Shown: positions 7,736-17,138, counted from the stretch's first letter. The stretch is 64,000 bases of DNA from Streptomyces sp. NBC_00250 (GCF_036192275.1 NZ_CP108088.1:868001-932000), one strand, 5' to 3'. A program made the numbers and translations. The notes: generated from the letters alone by a model not told the origin.

Positions 7736-9169
7736 CTACTCAGCGGTGATCCGCAGCACGCCCGTGGTGGTGCCCTGCAGCACCACCCGGCCCGGCGCGA
7801 TGCTGCCCACCATCTGTAGCGTGTCGAAGATGAACCCCGCCCCGAGGTAGGCCGTCCGCACCGTCCGCCCGGTGGCCGGGTCGATCTCGGCGTACGAGTA
7901 CGGGTCGAGCACCGAGGTGCTGCTGGTGCCGGGAATCACCGGGTTGCGCAGCACCGTACGGAGCAGCCCGTCCGCGGTGGACAGCCTCGGCACCGCGGCC
8001 GACCTGGTCTTGTTGTCCCACTTCAGGTCGCAGCCCGAACCGTCGGCCCGGACGTCCACCCGGCTCAGCCCGCCCCGGTAGTTGTCGGAGGCGGGCACGC
8101 TCGGCCCGGCGTCGTCCGGCAGCTTCGGGTACGGGTAGCCGTAGGTGCTCGCCACGAAGATCGAATTGCCCACTGCCACGGGGGAGTTCTCGCTGCCGCT
8201 GCCCCCCGCCTTGAGCACCGGCACCGAGCAGACGTGCTGACCCGTGTCGGTGCGGTAGACCAGCAGGTTCACCGTCGGCGCGGCGTTGTCGACCACGGTC
8301 ACGTAGTCGGTGCCGTTGGTCGGCCCGAAGAAGGTCGGGGTGGAGCCGGTCCCCCAGCTCAGCTGGCCCGGCTTGCGCGCCGGGCCCCGGTCGTACGCCT
8401 GACGCCAGCTCACCTGCGGCGTGCCGTCCGCCGCCGCGGTCAGCAGGTAGGTGGCGTGCGTGGTGGCCACCGCCGTCCCGTCCGGCGCGGTGGAGATCGA
8501 GTTGGACACCCGCTCACCGGCCGGCAGTGCGAAGGTCCGGACCACGCCGTTGCGGTCGTCGGCGGTGCCGACCACCCCCGCGCCGGTGGCGAACCAGACC
8601 CGGCCCTGCCAGTCCGGCGACAGCCCGGTGACGGCGTCCCCCTCTGGCACCGCCCCGGCCAGCGACAGCCGGGAGTCGACGTACAGCTCCCAGCCGCCGG
8701 AGGCGGTGCGACGGTGCCCGATCCGCAGCAGGTCCCGGTTGCCGTCCACCGCGACCAGCTGGTCCCGGTTGTCCAGGTAGGCGTACACACCCCCGAGCAA
8801 TGACCCCTTGGCCAGCGTCAGTTCGGCCACCGACTCACTGGTCGCCGGGTCTAGCAGGTGGACCGTCGGGGCCAACCCGAAGATCTCCGTGCAGAGCGCG
8901 ACCGGATAGCCGTCCGCCCCGACCAGCACGGTCGGGCAGGCGGACTGCAACGCCGTCCGGTTCGACCGGATGCTGCCTGCACCCGGCCCCGGCAGCGGGG
9001 TGGCGTCGGAGGATCCGGTGTCCCCGTGCATGGTGGCCGTGCCGACCGGGCCCGCGAACGGGTTGGCGGGCGGCAGGGGGCTGTACGAGTCGGCGGCATG
9101 CGCCGGGGTGAGGGCGGTCAGCAGGAGGGCAGCCGTAGAGAGCACGGCAGCGCGAGTGCGCATGCGCAT
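7736..9169 (-). CDS. Secreted beta-propeller-like protein
   Basis: A 477-residue protein with a Sec signal peptide (MRMRTRAAVLSTAALLLTAL, AxA cleavage after THAHA-like TPAHA near residue 25). The mature part is all-beta in character with repeated WD/PQQ-propeller-like blades, for example VHLLDPATSESVAELTLA, TGLSPDWQGRVWFATGAGV, NSISTAPDGTAVATTHATYL and YSYAEIDPATGRTVRTAYLG. No transmembrane anchor or known catalytic motif is seen. The gene is intact and stands alone. Its function is unknown; extracellular binding is the safest inference. Confidence 0.7.
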   Translation of the reverse strand: MRMRTRAAVLSTAALLLTALTPAHAADSYSPLPPANPFAGPVGTATMHGDTGSSDATPLPGPGAGSIRSNRTALQSACPTVLVGADGYPVALCTEIFGLAPTVHLLDPATSESVAELTLAKGSLLGGVYAYLDNRDQLVAVDGNRDLLRIGHRRTASGGWELYVDSRLSLAGAVPEGDAVTGLSPDWQGRVWFATGAGVVGTADDRNGVVRTFALPAGERVSNSISTAPDGTAVATTHATYLLTAAADGTPQVSWRQAYDRGPARKPGQLSWGTGSTPTFFGPTNGTDYVTVVDNAAPTVNLLVYRTDTGQHVCSVPVLKAGGSGSENSPVAVGNSIFVASTYGYPYPKLPDDAGPSVPASDNYRGGLSRVDVRADGSGCDLKWDNKTRSAAVPRLSTADGLLRTVLRNPVIPGTSSTSVLDPYSYAEIDPATGRTVRTAYLGAGFIFDTLQMVGSIAPGRVVLQGTTTGVLRITAE

Positions 9170-9440
9170 GGGGGTCCCGTCAGAGGAGTGTGGACACAGA
9201 GGTGCACTCCGCCCGGCAGGACGAGAAACGGCCCGGAAACACCCGGGCAGGAGGCACCGCGCTCAACAAGCGCGGCGACAGATCGCCGAACACGCACGGG
9301 CCAGGTCGACATCAAGCCGACGGCTCAGGTGTGCGTGACGGGTCATGCCCCCATGATCCGGCCCTGGCATCCCGCCGCACAACCCCCGTCTCACGGTACG
9401 GAAGGCAACTCAGCTACCTCCCGACCGCGCTCCCGAGGGG

Positions 9441-9612
9441 TACGGGCCCTCCTCGACGAGTGGGCCGACCTGCGGCCCTACACCTCGAGCAACGAGCGGA
9501 CCGAAGCCCTGGCAGGCTTCCTCCACACCTACAACCACCGACGCTGCCCTACGCACACGACGGACACCCACCCATCAGCCGCGTCGACAACGCTGCGGGT
9601 CAATACAACCTA
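9441..9612 (+). pseudogene. IS481/IS3-type transposase C-terminal relic
   Basis: One frame gives LLDEWADLRPYTSSNERTEA and LAGFLHTYNHRRC; a second, after a one-base shift near 9545, gives HPPISRVDNAAGQYN. Together they match the last 55 residues of IS481-family transposases (EWAY.RPY.S..ER..AL..WLH.YNHHR...G..PISRV.N..G.Y). Only this end is left. Confidence 0.7.
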
Positions 9613-10809
9613 GGCCGGCGTGGGATAGGGATGCAGGCCGGCGTTGGTCTCCTCCCAGGCGGCCTTGAGTTCGGCGAGCAGTGCGGGCTGCCAGGCGGCG
9701 TGGTCGGCCCACTCGCTGGGGTCCCGGCTGAGGTCGAAGAGCTGGTCACGGCCGTTGACGAGGGCGTTCTATGCCGCCCTCCTGGAGAGAGGACTTGGCA
9801 CCGTTGAACGGCCAGTTGTGGGAGTAGCGTTCGCCGCCGTTGTCGCTGGCGAAGACGACGATCGTGTCGCGCTCCTGCCCGGAGCGCCGCAGCGACTTGA
9901 GGACCTCGCCGACCGAGCGGTCCAGGCCCTCGACCATCTGCCGGTACTTGTCCAGGGAACCGCCGTCCAGGTGCACGAGGGCGAGACGGGCGGCGCTGGT
10001 GTTGCCCGACCTGACGGCCTTCTCCAGCCGGGCGGCCTCCTCCGTGTCACCGTCGGCGGTCCAAGGCCAGTGCGGGGTGGTGAAGTTGAGGTTGAGCAGC
10101 CACGGCTTCTCGTGCCGGCGCTCGATGTACTGGCTCGCGCGTTCGGTGAGGATCCTCGTGTAGTACCGCAGGTCCTTGTAGGGAACTTCACCCTCGTAGA
10201 GGTCGTACTGCCCGTTGCTGGTGAGCTTGGAGTAGTACTCCAGCGCCCCGGCGAAGTTCCCGAAGAACTCGTCCCAGCCCGACCTCGTCGGCGAGTGGTC
10301 GGGCAGGAAACCGTAGTGCCACTTGCCGATCAACGCGGTCGCGTAGCCGCTGTCGCGCAGCAGCGAGGCGAGGGTGGGGTGGGGTGGGGTGGGTCGGCTC
10401 CAGACCTGCGGTGGCGTCCTAGACGATCGTCTCGTCCAGTCCTGCACTGATCCGCCCGGGGTAGCGGCCGGTGTAGAGGCTGAGCCGGGTCGGGGAGCAG
10501 GTCGACGACCCGGCGTAGGCGTCGGTGAACCGCACGCCCTGGGCGGCGAGACGGTCGAGGTTGGGGGTCCTGATGCCGGGTGAGCCGTAGGAGGAAAGAT
10601 CCCCAGCCCAAGTCGTCGGCCATGATGAACAGGACGTTCGGCCGCTTGGACCGGCGGCCTCGCACGGCGCGGAACGGCTGCTCCTGCGCGGCAGCCGGGG
10701 AGTCGGCTGCCTCCGCGTGCGCGGCGGTGGCGGGCAAGCCGACGGCGGCCGCCGCCCCGGCTCCGAGAGCTCCACCGAAGGCACGGCGGGACAGCTTCTG
10801 ATCGGGCAT
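9610..10809 (-). pseudogene. Tat-exported sulfatase, decayed
   Basis: The start at 10809 has an AGGAG site. The N-terminus is a twin-arginine signal ([20 protein letters not shown], cleavage after AHA). Then come the sulfatase start [15 protein letters not shown] and, in a second frame, [19 protein letters not shown] with the C-x-P-x-R formylglycine site. A third frame carries SGYATALIGKWHYG and TIVVFASDNGG with the metal site. Near 9775 the sequence jumps from LQEGGI to NGRDQLFDLSRDPSEWADHA and ends HPYPTPA, so about 80-100 residues are deleted. There are at least two frameshifts (near 10600 and inside a GGGGT repeat near 10380) and one internal deletion. It would have been a type I sulfatase; it now makes no active enzyme. 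Confidence 0.8.
10372..10394. repeat. GGGGT pentamer run
   Basis: Three and a half tandem GGGGT units (10376-10394) preceded by a related GGGT. It lies exactly where the sulfatase pseudogene changes frame (His-Pro-Thr codons on the minus strand), consistent with slippage. Confidence 0.7.
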
Positions 10810-11163
10810 GGACACGGTGCGCTCCTGAACAGGGCCCGGCACGAACACGGCGCAGGCCCGGAGTCGAAAGATGAGGGAGTTGGAAGATGGGTGTTCAGGA
10901 AACGGGTCGACACAGCGCGCTGGCGACCCGCTGCAGATCGACATGGCGGCGCTCCGCCAGGGGAGTCCGCGGGCCGGCGAACGACGACTGCATTCTTCCG
11001 CCCCTCTCGTCTCCCGTCGGAACGCGGCTCAGGTCAGGTCATCACCTCGGGCCCGCCGATAGGTACCGAGTTCCATAGCCAGCGGGCGCAGCGCGTCAAG
11101 CCCGGCCGGGTAGCATGGAGCACCCCGACATCCACGCCCACGACTCTCCGGAGGAAGCAGCCG

Positions 11164-11838
11164 ATGCGCCTTGAGCACGTGATCCTCGGCCTGCTGGCCC
11201 TGCGCCCCGCCTCCGGCTACGACATCCGCAAATGGATGGAGGGCAAGGGCAAGTACCTGAGCTACGACGTGCAGCTGCCGCAGATCTACCGCACCCTTCC
11301 GCGCCTGGTGGACAACGGCTGGGCGGAGTTCGACCTCGACCCGCGCGAAGGCCGCCCGGACGCCAAGGTCTACCGGCTGACCCAAGCCGGCCGCGACGCT
11401 CTCCTCGACTGGGCACGCTCACCGTACGAGCCCTCACCGCGCCCGGCCGACCCCGACTTCCAGCTGCGATTCCTCTTCGCCGGCCAACTCGGTCCCGAGC
11501 ACGCGATCGCCGTCCTGCGCACCGAACTCGACTACAGGCTGGCCCACTTCGGGGAGCCCGGCTGGATGGACTTCACCGCCCTCGGCCTCGACCCCATCCC
11601 CGACATCGACACCACCTGGGTCCGCAAACTCCACCTCGCCGCCCACCAACACGGCTACGCCTCCACGGCCGCCTACATCGCCTGGCTCCAGCTCACCCTG
11701 GCCAGCCTGGAAGCCGAAGCCGGACTCCCGCCCAGCCCCACCCCGTACCGAGGCCCCGCCATGACCAGCCCTGGCACCGGCCCGAAGCCCGAGGGCGGCA
11801 ACGACCCCGAACCCGGCCACTCACCGGGCCGGCCTTGA
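11164..11838 (+). CDS. PadR-family transcriptional regulator
   Basis: A 224-residue protein opening with the PadR winged-helix hallmark MRLEHVILGLLALRPASGYD, followed by the wing LPQIYRTLPRLVDNGWAEFD and GRPDAKVYRLTQAGRDALLD. The C-terminal helical domain (residues about 95-190) is of the Vir_act_alpha_C type, ending YIAWLQLTLASLEAEAG. The last 35 residues are a disordered Pro/Gly tail. It is divergent from the broken sulfatase and upstream of an MFS gene, matching the order at 20.6-27.4 kb, where a paralogue about 60-65% identical by eye sits beside FGE and sulfatase genes. It probably represses this sulfatase locus; the ligand is unknown. Confidence 0.88.
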   Translation: MRLEHVILGLLALRPASGYDIRKWMEGKGKYLSYDVQLPQIYRTLPRLVDNGWAEFDLDPREGRPDAKVYRLTQAGRDALLDWARSPYEPSPRPADPDFQLRFLFAGQLGPEHAIAVLRTELDYRLAHFGEPGWMDFTALGLDPIPDIDTTWVRKLHLAAHQHGYASTAAYIAWLQLTLASLEAEAGLPPSPTPYRGPAMTSPGTGPKPEGGNDPEPGHSPGRP

Positions 11839-12219
11839 GGCACGGATCCAACGGCACAAATGCCGGGCCATTGATCCAGGCATCGTGACGGCAGCACGGG
11901 AGGGGTGCGACGACTACCGCCCCACCTGCTGCGGCTGTTCTCAGTCCAGGCGGACATAGGCGATCCCTGCGCTTGTTGTCGACCCCGGGGCCGGGGACCG
12001 CGTCGACCCCGGCGACCCCACCTCGGACCTCGCGGCCCTGTACGGCGTCCTCATGGGCCCCCTACAAGAGACCCGCACGTCCTCCGAATCGGTCACGTCC
12101 ATCATGAACGGCTTGATACGGCCTTGATAAGCACGAGCCGAATCCATTGACCCATCGGTCCGCAGGCCCTAGAACACTCATCACATAGATGACAGTGCAC
12201 ATAGGGGGGTGGACCGAAG

Positions 12220-12570
12220 ATGGTGAAGTTCGAGTGCGTGCTGCCCGCGTTGCTCGCCGGGCGCCCCTGGAGCGGTTTCGACCTGGGGCGATGGGTGGAG
12301 ACGGAAGGGCCTGCGGTCGCGGGCCCACCACAGCCAGATCTACCGGCTGCTCGGCCGGATGGCGGACGACGGCTGGGTGGAGTTCGAGGTCAACCCTCGG
12401 GAGGGACGGCCGGACGCGAAGGTCTACCGGTTCCAGGACCCGCTGCCCGAGCTGGACCGGAGCGTGGCCCAAGAGGTGGCTGGTGACGGGGTGGCCGCCT
12501 CGTCACCAGCCGACACACCCCTTTCCCCGTGCATCTCCAGCGAAGAGACCACACACGTAGAGGAAGCGAG
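12220..12570 (+). pseudogene. Second PadR-like regulator, frameshifted
   Basis: Starts MVKFECVLPALLAGRPWSGF, then shifts frame near 12310 into SQIYRLLGRMADDGWVEFEV and GRPDAKVYRFQDPLPELDR. This is a PadR winged helix plus a short tail with no C-terminal dimer domain and no stop before the following MFS gene. Probably a decayed duplicate of the regulator just upstream. 11839-12219 holds no other clear gene. Confidence 0.5.
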
Positions 12571-12575
12571 GCGTC

Positions 12576-13916
12576 ATGCCCGAGCTTATCCACGATCCCG
12601 GCAGGACCGGACAGACCCCGGCCGCCCATGTTCCCGGCCGCCGGCGTCAGTTGTCGCTCCTGGGCGGAGCCATGCTCGTCGACAACACCGAGGCCGGCAT
12701 GATCGGCGGCCTGTTCCCCGTGATCCGACAGGCCCTCGGCCTCTCGCTCGGCGCCCTCGGCATCCTGACCGCCGCGGGCAAGCTGGTCGGCGTGATCACC
12801 GCACCGCTGTGGGTCTGGGCCGCCCACCGCTGGTCCCGCAAGACGGTGCTCGTCATCTGCGCGGGTCTGTGGGGCGTCTGGGGCGTGGCAGCGGGCTTCG
12901 CCCAGAACTTCACCCAGCTCCTGCTGTTCTCGACGCTGCTCGCCGCGGGATACGCCGGGGCGCACCCGATCATCACCACCTTCGTCGGTGACCTGTACGA
13001 CAGCACGTCCCGGGGCCGCGCCGTCGGGATGCTGTTCGGGGCGACCGCGCTCGCGTCCTCCGCCTTCGCCGCGCTCAAGGGCCAGCTGGCGGGCGTCGAG
13101 GACGGCTGGCGCTGGGGCCTGTGGGCGATCGGCGCGTTCAGCATCCTCTTCGGCCTCGTGCTCTGGCGATACCTGCGCGACCCGGGCCCGGGCGCCTCCG
13201 AGGCGCAGCTCGCCGACCTCGACCGGACGGCCCGGGAGGCCTCCGGCCTGGTGAACCGACACCAGGTCGCCTCTCTTCTGAAGATCCCCACCTTCGTGGT
13301 CCTGCTGGTCTCCAGGCTGCTCTCCGGTCACATGCTCGTCTTCTCGTTCGCCGTGGTCTTCCTCGTCGAGGTGTACGGCTTCACCACCCAGACCGCGTCG
13401 GTCGTCCTGATGCCCATCGGCATCGGGTACTTCGCCGGAACGATCCTCGGTGGTGTCGCCGCCGACTGGGCCGCCCGGCTCAGCCCGCGTCACGGCCTGC
13501 CCGCCGTGCTCCAGGCGGCCCAGATCCTCTTCGCCGCATTCGCGTTCCTCGGCACACAGTTCCAGTACGGCGGCTTCGGCCTGTACGCGCTGTCCTTCGG
13601 CCTCATGGGTGCGGCGCAGGGCGTCAACCCGGGCATCAACCGGCCGATGATCATGGCTGTGGTCCCACCCGAGCTGCGTCCCGCGGCCTTCACCCTCTAC
13701 ATCTCCGTCTTCGAGGCGATCGCCTGGGCCGTGTTCGGCCTCGGCGCCGGCTTCCTCGGCGACGCGATCGGCCTTCGCTCCGTCTTCCTGTGGGTCCTGG
13801 TCGTCCTGATGCTGGTCAACGGGGCGTTCCTGACCCTGCTGCACCGCGCCTACGCCCGCGACACCGCCCGCATGCAGCACAAGCTCGACCGGCGACGCGA
13901 ACAGGCCCTGTCATGA
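12576..13916 (+). CDS. MFS transporter of a sulfatase locus
   Basis: A 446-residue, 12-helix major facilitator protein after a GAGGAAGCG site. Typical features are the helix 2-3 loop WAAHRWSRKTVLV, a long central loop after helix 6 (RYLRDPGPGASEAQLADLDR), the motif DSTSRGRAVGMLFG near helix 4-5 and NRPMIMAVVPPELRP in the second half. It is clearly paralogous to the transporter at 26066-27412, with the same opening (RRRQLSLLGGAMLVDNTEAG against RWRQLSLLGGTMLVENTEAS). The stop overlaps the ATG of an FGE remnant (ATGA), so they were one operon. The substrate is inferred as an organosulfate or its desulfated product, from context only. Confidence 0.85.
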   Translation: MPELIHDPGRTGQTPAAHVPGRRRQLSLLGGAMLVDNTEAGMIGGLFPVIRQALGLSLGALGILTAAGKLVGVITAPLWVWAAHRWSRKTVLVICAGLWGVWGVAAGFAQNFTQLLLFSTLLAAGYAGAHPIITTFVGDLYDSTSRGRAVGMLFGATALASSAFAALKGQLAGVEDGWRWGLWAIGAFSILFGLVLWRYLRDPGPGASEAQLADLDRTAREASGLVNRHQVASLLKIPTFVVLLVSRLLSGHMLVFSFAVVFLVEVYGFTTQTASVVLMPIGIGYFAGTILGGVAADWAARLSPRHGLPAVLQAAQILFAAFAFLGTQFQYGGFGLYALSFGLMGAAQGVNPGINRPMIMAVVPPELRPAAFTLYISVFEAIAWAVFGLGAGFLGDAIGLRSVFLWVLVVLMLVNGAFLTLLHRAYARDTARMQHKLDRRREQALS

Positions 13917-14389
13917 AGCCGGACTCCCCCGCGCGAAAACCGGGCGACGAGACTGCGGGACACGCCCCCGATGCGCTCGCCGCCTGCTGTGCGCCGGTAC
14001 GGTTCTGCGGCGGTTCCGGCGCCCTTCTGCCGCTGCTCTCCTCACCGCGGCCCCGCCACGACCCCCCGGCTGACGGCATGGTGCTGCTGCCCGGCGGCAC
14101 GTTTCTCACCGGCACGGACGACACGGAAGACTTTCCCTCCGACGGCGAGGGGCCGGTGAGGTCGATGCGGCTGAAGCCGTTCCTGATCGACGTCTGCGCC
14201 GTCACCAACGACGCCTTCGCGCGGTTCGTCGACGACACAGGGCACGTCACCGAGGCCGAACGCTTGGGCTGGTCCTACGTGTTCGCCGGATTCCTGCCCG
14301 CGGCCCTGCGCCGGGGCGCCGCCCGCACCGCGATCACCCCCGACAGCACCAGGGGCCACGCCGGATTCCGCTGCGCCCGCAGCGCCTGA
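13913..14389 (+). pseudogene. Formylglycine-generating enzyme (FGE), core deleted
   Basis: Overlaps the MFS stop by ATGA. Residues 1-60 carry a Cys-rich leader. Residues about 55-120 match the FGE/SUMF1 N-terminal lobe (MVLLPGGTFLTGTDDTEDFP, then FLIDVCAVTNDAFARFVDDT and TEAERLGWSYVF). Then, near 14310, the frame runs straight into the family C-terminus (TPDSTRGHAGFRCARSA). About 180 residues, including the copper-binding catalytic Cys pair (RGGS.LC....C), are missing, and the reading frame is kept. The 158-residue product cannot be an active FGE. A complete paralogue lies at 21297-22307. Confidence 0.82.
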
Positions 14390-14426
14390 ACACATCTCAC
14401 CCGCACCCACCCACCCGGAGACCGTC

Positions 14427-15257
14427 ATGCGCAAGAGCCGTATCTTCGGCATGCCCAGACCCCGCGTCCGTGCCCTCGCCACCGTCCTCGCCGCGCTGAC
14501 GACGGCGGCCCTCTGCCTCACCACCACCGGTTCCGCCCTCGCCGCCCCCACCGCAGGCATCCATTACGTGGCCCTCGGTGACTCCTACTCCGCCGGCGGC
14601 GGTTCCTCCACCACCTACCTCAACGACTGCAACCAGAGCGTCAACTCCTACCCCTACCTCTACGCCCGGCTCACCACCCCCGACACCTTCGCCTTCCAGG
14701 CGTGCGGCGCCGCGAAGACCACCGACGTCCTGGCCAACCAGCTGAGTCCGCTGGACAGCACCACCACGCTGGTCAGCATGACCATCGGTGGCAACGACAT
14801 CGGGCTCGGCACGGTCATGGCGACCTGCCTGTTCGGCAGCGACAGCGCCTGCCTGGACGCCGTCGCCACCGCCGAGACCACCGCGCGCACCGAGCTCCCC
14901 GGCAAGCTCGACACCGTGTACGACGCCGTCCGCGCCCGCGCCCCACAGGCCCGCGTCGTCATCCTCGGCTACCCCAGGTTCTACGACCTCACCGTCCCCG
15001 CCTGCCCCGGCATCAGCGCCACCAAGCGCACCGCGCTCAACAAGGGAGCCGACGCCCTCAACAACGTGATCCGCGACGAGGTCGCCCAGCACAGCGGCTT
15101 CGTCCACGAAGACGTCGCCGACCGCTTCACGGGCCACCAGCTGTGCGACGCCGCCCCCTGGCTCCATGCCCTCAACTGGCCCATCGGACAGTCCTTCCAC
15201 CCCAACGCGGCCGGCCAGTCGGGGGCCTACCTGCCCGCCCTCCAGGCCGCCGCCTGA
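14427..15257 (+). CDS. Secreted SGNH-family esterase/lipase
   Basis: A 276-residue exported hydrolase. The signal peptide runs to about residue 40 (ALAAP). The four SGNH blocks are present: I GDSYSAGGGSS with the nucleophile Ser, II in the NSYPYLYARL/ACGAAKT area, III IGGNDIG with the oxyanion Asn, and V SFHPNAAGQ with the catalytic His. Six Cys (NDCNQ, FQACG, ATCLFG, SACLD, PACPG, QLCDA) fit the three disulfides of Streptomyces SGNH lipases of the SCO1725/SCO7513 kind. It hydrolyses acyl esters outside the cell. The gene stands 37 bases after the FGE remnant but is unrelated to it. Confidence 0.9.
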   Translation: MRKSRIFGMPRPRVRALATVLAALTTAALCLTTTGSALAAPTAGIHYVALGDSYSAGGGSSTTYLNDCNQSVNSYPYLYARLTTPDTFAFQACGAAKTTDVLANQLSPLDSTTTLVSMTIGGNDIGLGTVMATCLFGSDSACLDAVATAETTARTELPGKLDTVYDAVRARAPQARVVILGYPRFYDLTVPACPGISATKRTALNKGADALNNVIRDEVAQHSGFVHEDVADRFTGHQLCDAAPWLHALNWPIGQSFHPNAAGQSGAYLPALQAAA

Positions 15258-15338
15258 TCCGAGCCTCGGTGTGCGCTCCGTGGCGAGCCGCCGCCCGGCC
15301 CACTGAGCCGCTCGTCACCACTCCACGCTGCACACAAC

Positions 15339-15393
15339 ACCGGCCGGTTTCTCCCTCACGCGGAGAGGTTCGCGTGGGCAGACACCGGCCGGT
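15339..15393. repeat. Two copies of the palindrome ACCGGCCGGT
   Basis: Perfect 10-base palindromes at 15339-15348 and 15384-15393, with centre spacing of 45 bases, in the gap after the SGNH gene. Function unknown; possibly protein binding, or chance in GC-rich DNA. Confidence 0.4.
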
Positions 15394-15408
15394 ACCGGTG
15401 CAGGCCAG

Positions 15409-15575
15409 TCACATGGGGGCGGCGTCCCCGCGGCCCCGCTCGCTCTCCCTCGTGCCCTGCTCCTCGATCCGGCGGGCTTGTCCTTCGGCCGCTGACGCTC
15501 CGCCGGGTCAGTGGCACGCTCCGCGGCCTGCTCGATCTCCCCGTCCAGGCCCGCACGGGCTGGGATACCGGAACC
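15409..15575 (-). pseudogene. DUF6381-like small protein relic
   Basis: The minus strand reads GEIEQAAERATDPAERQRPK and, after a one-base loss near 15479, RRIEEQGTRESERGRGD before the stop at 15409-15411. This closely follows the small charged DUF6381 proteins of Streptomyces (EQAA..ATD..ERQRLKDKARR). The frame is broken in the middle and the start is degenerate. The rest of 15258-15709 shows no gene. Confidence 0.5.
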
Positions 15576-15709
15576 GCCGGGCGCCGAAGGCGGGACCGCG
15601 TACGGACTCCGAGTACGCCTGCACTCCCTGTCCCGCGCACGGCGGATCGCGCGCCGCAACCGCCCCGAACGGAGACCAATGGCCCGGGGCGGTGGACAGG
15701 TTCGCCTTT

Positions 15710-16642
15710 CTAGGACGCGCTGGGGCGTGGCCCCGAGGTTGAAGCCCCGGTCGGCTGTTCTGCCGGATCCCCGTGTTCAGCGGCTTTGCGCCAGCGGGCT
15801 TCGCAGAACGAGTAGAGGCCGAACAGTACGAGGCCCACCGCGGCGGCGATCAGGAGTACGGGCCCGGCGGGGGTTTCGGCGAACGAACGCAACGTCTCGT
15901 CCAGGCCCTTGGCCTCGCTGGGGTCGAACCGCACCGCGGCCAGCAGGACGAACAGGCCGGCCACCGCCGCGAGCGCGCCGCACGCCACTCCGCCGACGGT
16001 TCCCAGCACCGCGACGACCCGCCGCGTCGCCGAGCTCATCTCGTCCGTCCGGAGATTCTTCTCGAACTTCCGCATCAGGCCGCGCACCAGGATCACCACG
16101 CCCACGATGACCAGAACAGCCCCGAACACCCCGACGATCACTCGCCCACCCGGCCAGTTCAGCACCCTCGCGGTGTACTCCTTCGACGTCTCGTCGCCAG
16201 GGCGGCCCCCGGAGGATCCACCGGCCAGCGCCGTCTGCACCACACCGATACAGATCACCGTGTAGAACACCGCCAACCCCAGAGAACCCAGGCGACGCGT
16301 CCATTTGTCCCCGCCTTCCCCCGTCTGCCCGAACACGGCCTCCGACAGCCGCCACAGCGCCATCGCCGCCAGCCCCACCACCAGCGCCCACAGCAGCATC
16401 CGGCCGAACGGCTGCTCGCCGAGGGTCCCCACCGCGCCGGACCGGTCGGCCTCCTGGCCGCTGTCGCTGCCGAGGCCGATCCGCACGGCCAGAATCCCCA
16501 CCAGCACGTAGATCACTCCCCGGGCACAGAGCCCGACCCTGGACGCGACCTCCACGGCACGGCTGTCAGCCAGGCACAGACCCCGGGACTTGGGCTGAGC
16601 GACACTGTCGCCCTTCCTGATGGCCCTATCTGGCACCTCCAC
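15710..16642 (-). CDS. DUF1206 membrane protein
   Basis: A 310-residue integral membrane protein with six hydrophobic helices arranged as three repeated two-helix units, the layout of DUF1206. The first unit starts VEVASRVGLCARGVIYVLVG, the second RRLGSLGLAVFYTVICIGVV, the third TRRVVAVLGTVGGVACGALA. The C-terminus is a soluble Pro/Ser tail. The start is a GTG (16642), or a second GTG two codons on; no strong ribosome site distinguishes them. DUF1206 proteins are common in actinomycetes and often sit near osmotic-stress genes; their function is unknown. It heads a minus-strand group with the small membrane and PRC-barrel genes. Confidence 0.85.
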   Translation of the reverse strand: MEVPDRAIRKGDSVAQPKSRGLCLADSRAVEVASRVGLCARGVIYVLVGILAVRIGLGSDSGQEADRSGAVGTLGEQPFGRMLLWALVVGLAAMALWRLSEAVFGQTGEGGDKWTRRLGSLGLAVFYTVICIGVVQTALAGGSSGGRPGDETSKEYTARVLNWPGGRVIVGVFGAVLVIVGVVILVRGLMRKFEKNLRTDEMSSATRRVVAVLGTVGGVACGALAAVAGLFVLLAAVRFDPSEAKGLDETLRSFAETPAGPVLLIAAAVGLVLFGLYSFCEARWRKAAEHGDPAEQPTGASTSGPRPSAS

Positions 16643-16693
16643 GTGCCGGATCGAACCGAACAGCGCACCCGTAGGGCGGGGCGGACGCGGTGG

Positions 16694-16834
16694 TCAGTGT
16701 TCGACGGCGTCCTTGACCTCCGCCCACGCCTGTTTCGTACCGGCCCTGGTCCGGTCACCGCGGGTCTTCGGTCCCAGGGCGCGATTTCTCCGTCTGTTCT
16801 CTCCACGGTAGGGCTGTCCCGTCCCGGAAGTCAC
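16694..16834 (-). CDS. Possible 46-aa basic peptide
   Basis: A GTG-started frame reading VTSGTGQPYRGENRRRNRAL and ending RAGTKQAWAEVKDAVEH. The ending resembles the last helix of CsbD-like stress proteins (a Glu/Lys/Ala-rich amphipathic helix), but the body is too short and Arg-rich to be sure. It could also be the remnant of one. No clear ribosome site. Confidence 0.3.
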   Translation of the reverse strand: MTSGTGQPYRGENRRRNRALGPKTRGDRTRAGTKQAWAEVKDAVEH

Positions 16835-16939
16835 CACCCGAGGGCCGGACCTACCCTGGAAACAGGGATCATGATCACTCCTGGGATGTGAGGAAGAGCG
16901 GGTGTCACCAGCGCAACGGCACCCCCATCACCGCGCACC

Positions 16940-17107
16940 TCAGCGAAGGGGGCGGCGTGAGGAGTGTCGCAGGCGCAGGCCGAAGTAGACGACGTCCGCG
17001 GCGAGCAGGACGATGCCGATGATCAGCAGGTAGAGCAGCCCTTCGGCGGTGGCGCCGATGATGCCCAAGACCATCGCGACGACGAGCACGGCCAGAAAGA
17101 GAGTCAC
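16940..17107 (-). CDS. 55-aa two-helix membrane protein
   Basis: GTG start at 17107 after a strong GAGGAGG site. The protein is MTLFLAVLVVAMVLGIIGAT followed by LLYLLIIGIVLLAADVVYFG and a basic tail RLRHSSRRPLR. It has two transmembrane helices with a short loop and C-terminus inside by the positive-inside rule. Such peptides recur in Streptomyces stress clusters. It ends 298 bases after the DUF1206 start and begins 32 bases after the PRC-barrel stop, probably the same transcription unit as the PRC-barrel gene. Confidence 0.75.
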   Translation of the reverse strand: MTLFLAVLVVAMVLGIIGATAEGLLYLLIIGIVLLAADVVYFGLRLRHSSRRPLR

Positions 17108-17138
17108 GACGGACACCTCCTCGGTCGGGCGGGGCAGC

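Noticed and set aside
10371..10395. GGGGT run considered as a G-quadruplex element
   Set aside because: It lies inside a pseudogene coding region and is better explained as slippage-prone His-Pro-Thr codons.
11905..12150. Plus-strand frames between the two PadR genes, one reading PALVVDPGAGDRVDPGDPTS
   Set aside because: No start codon after the upstream stop and no family match; too short to support.
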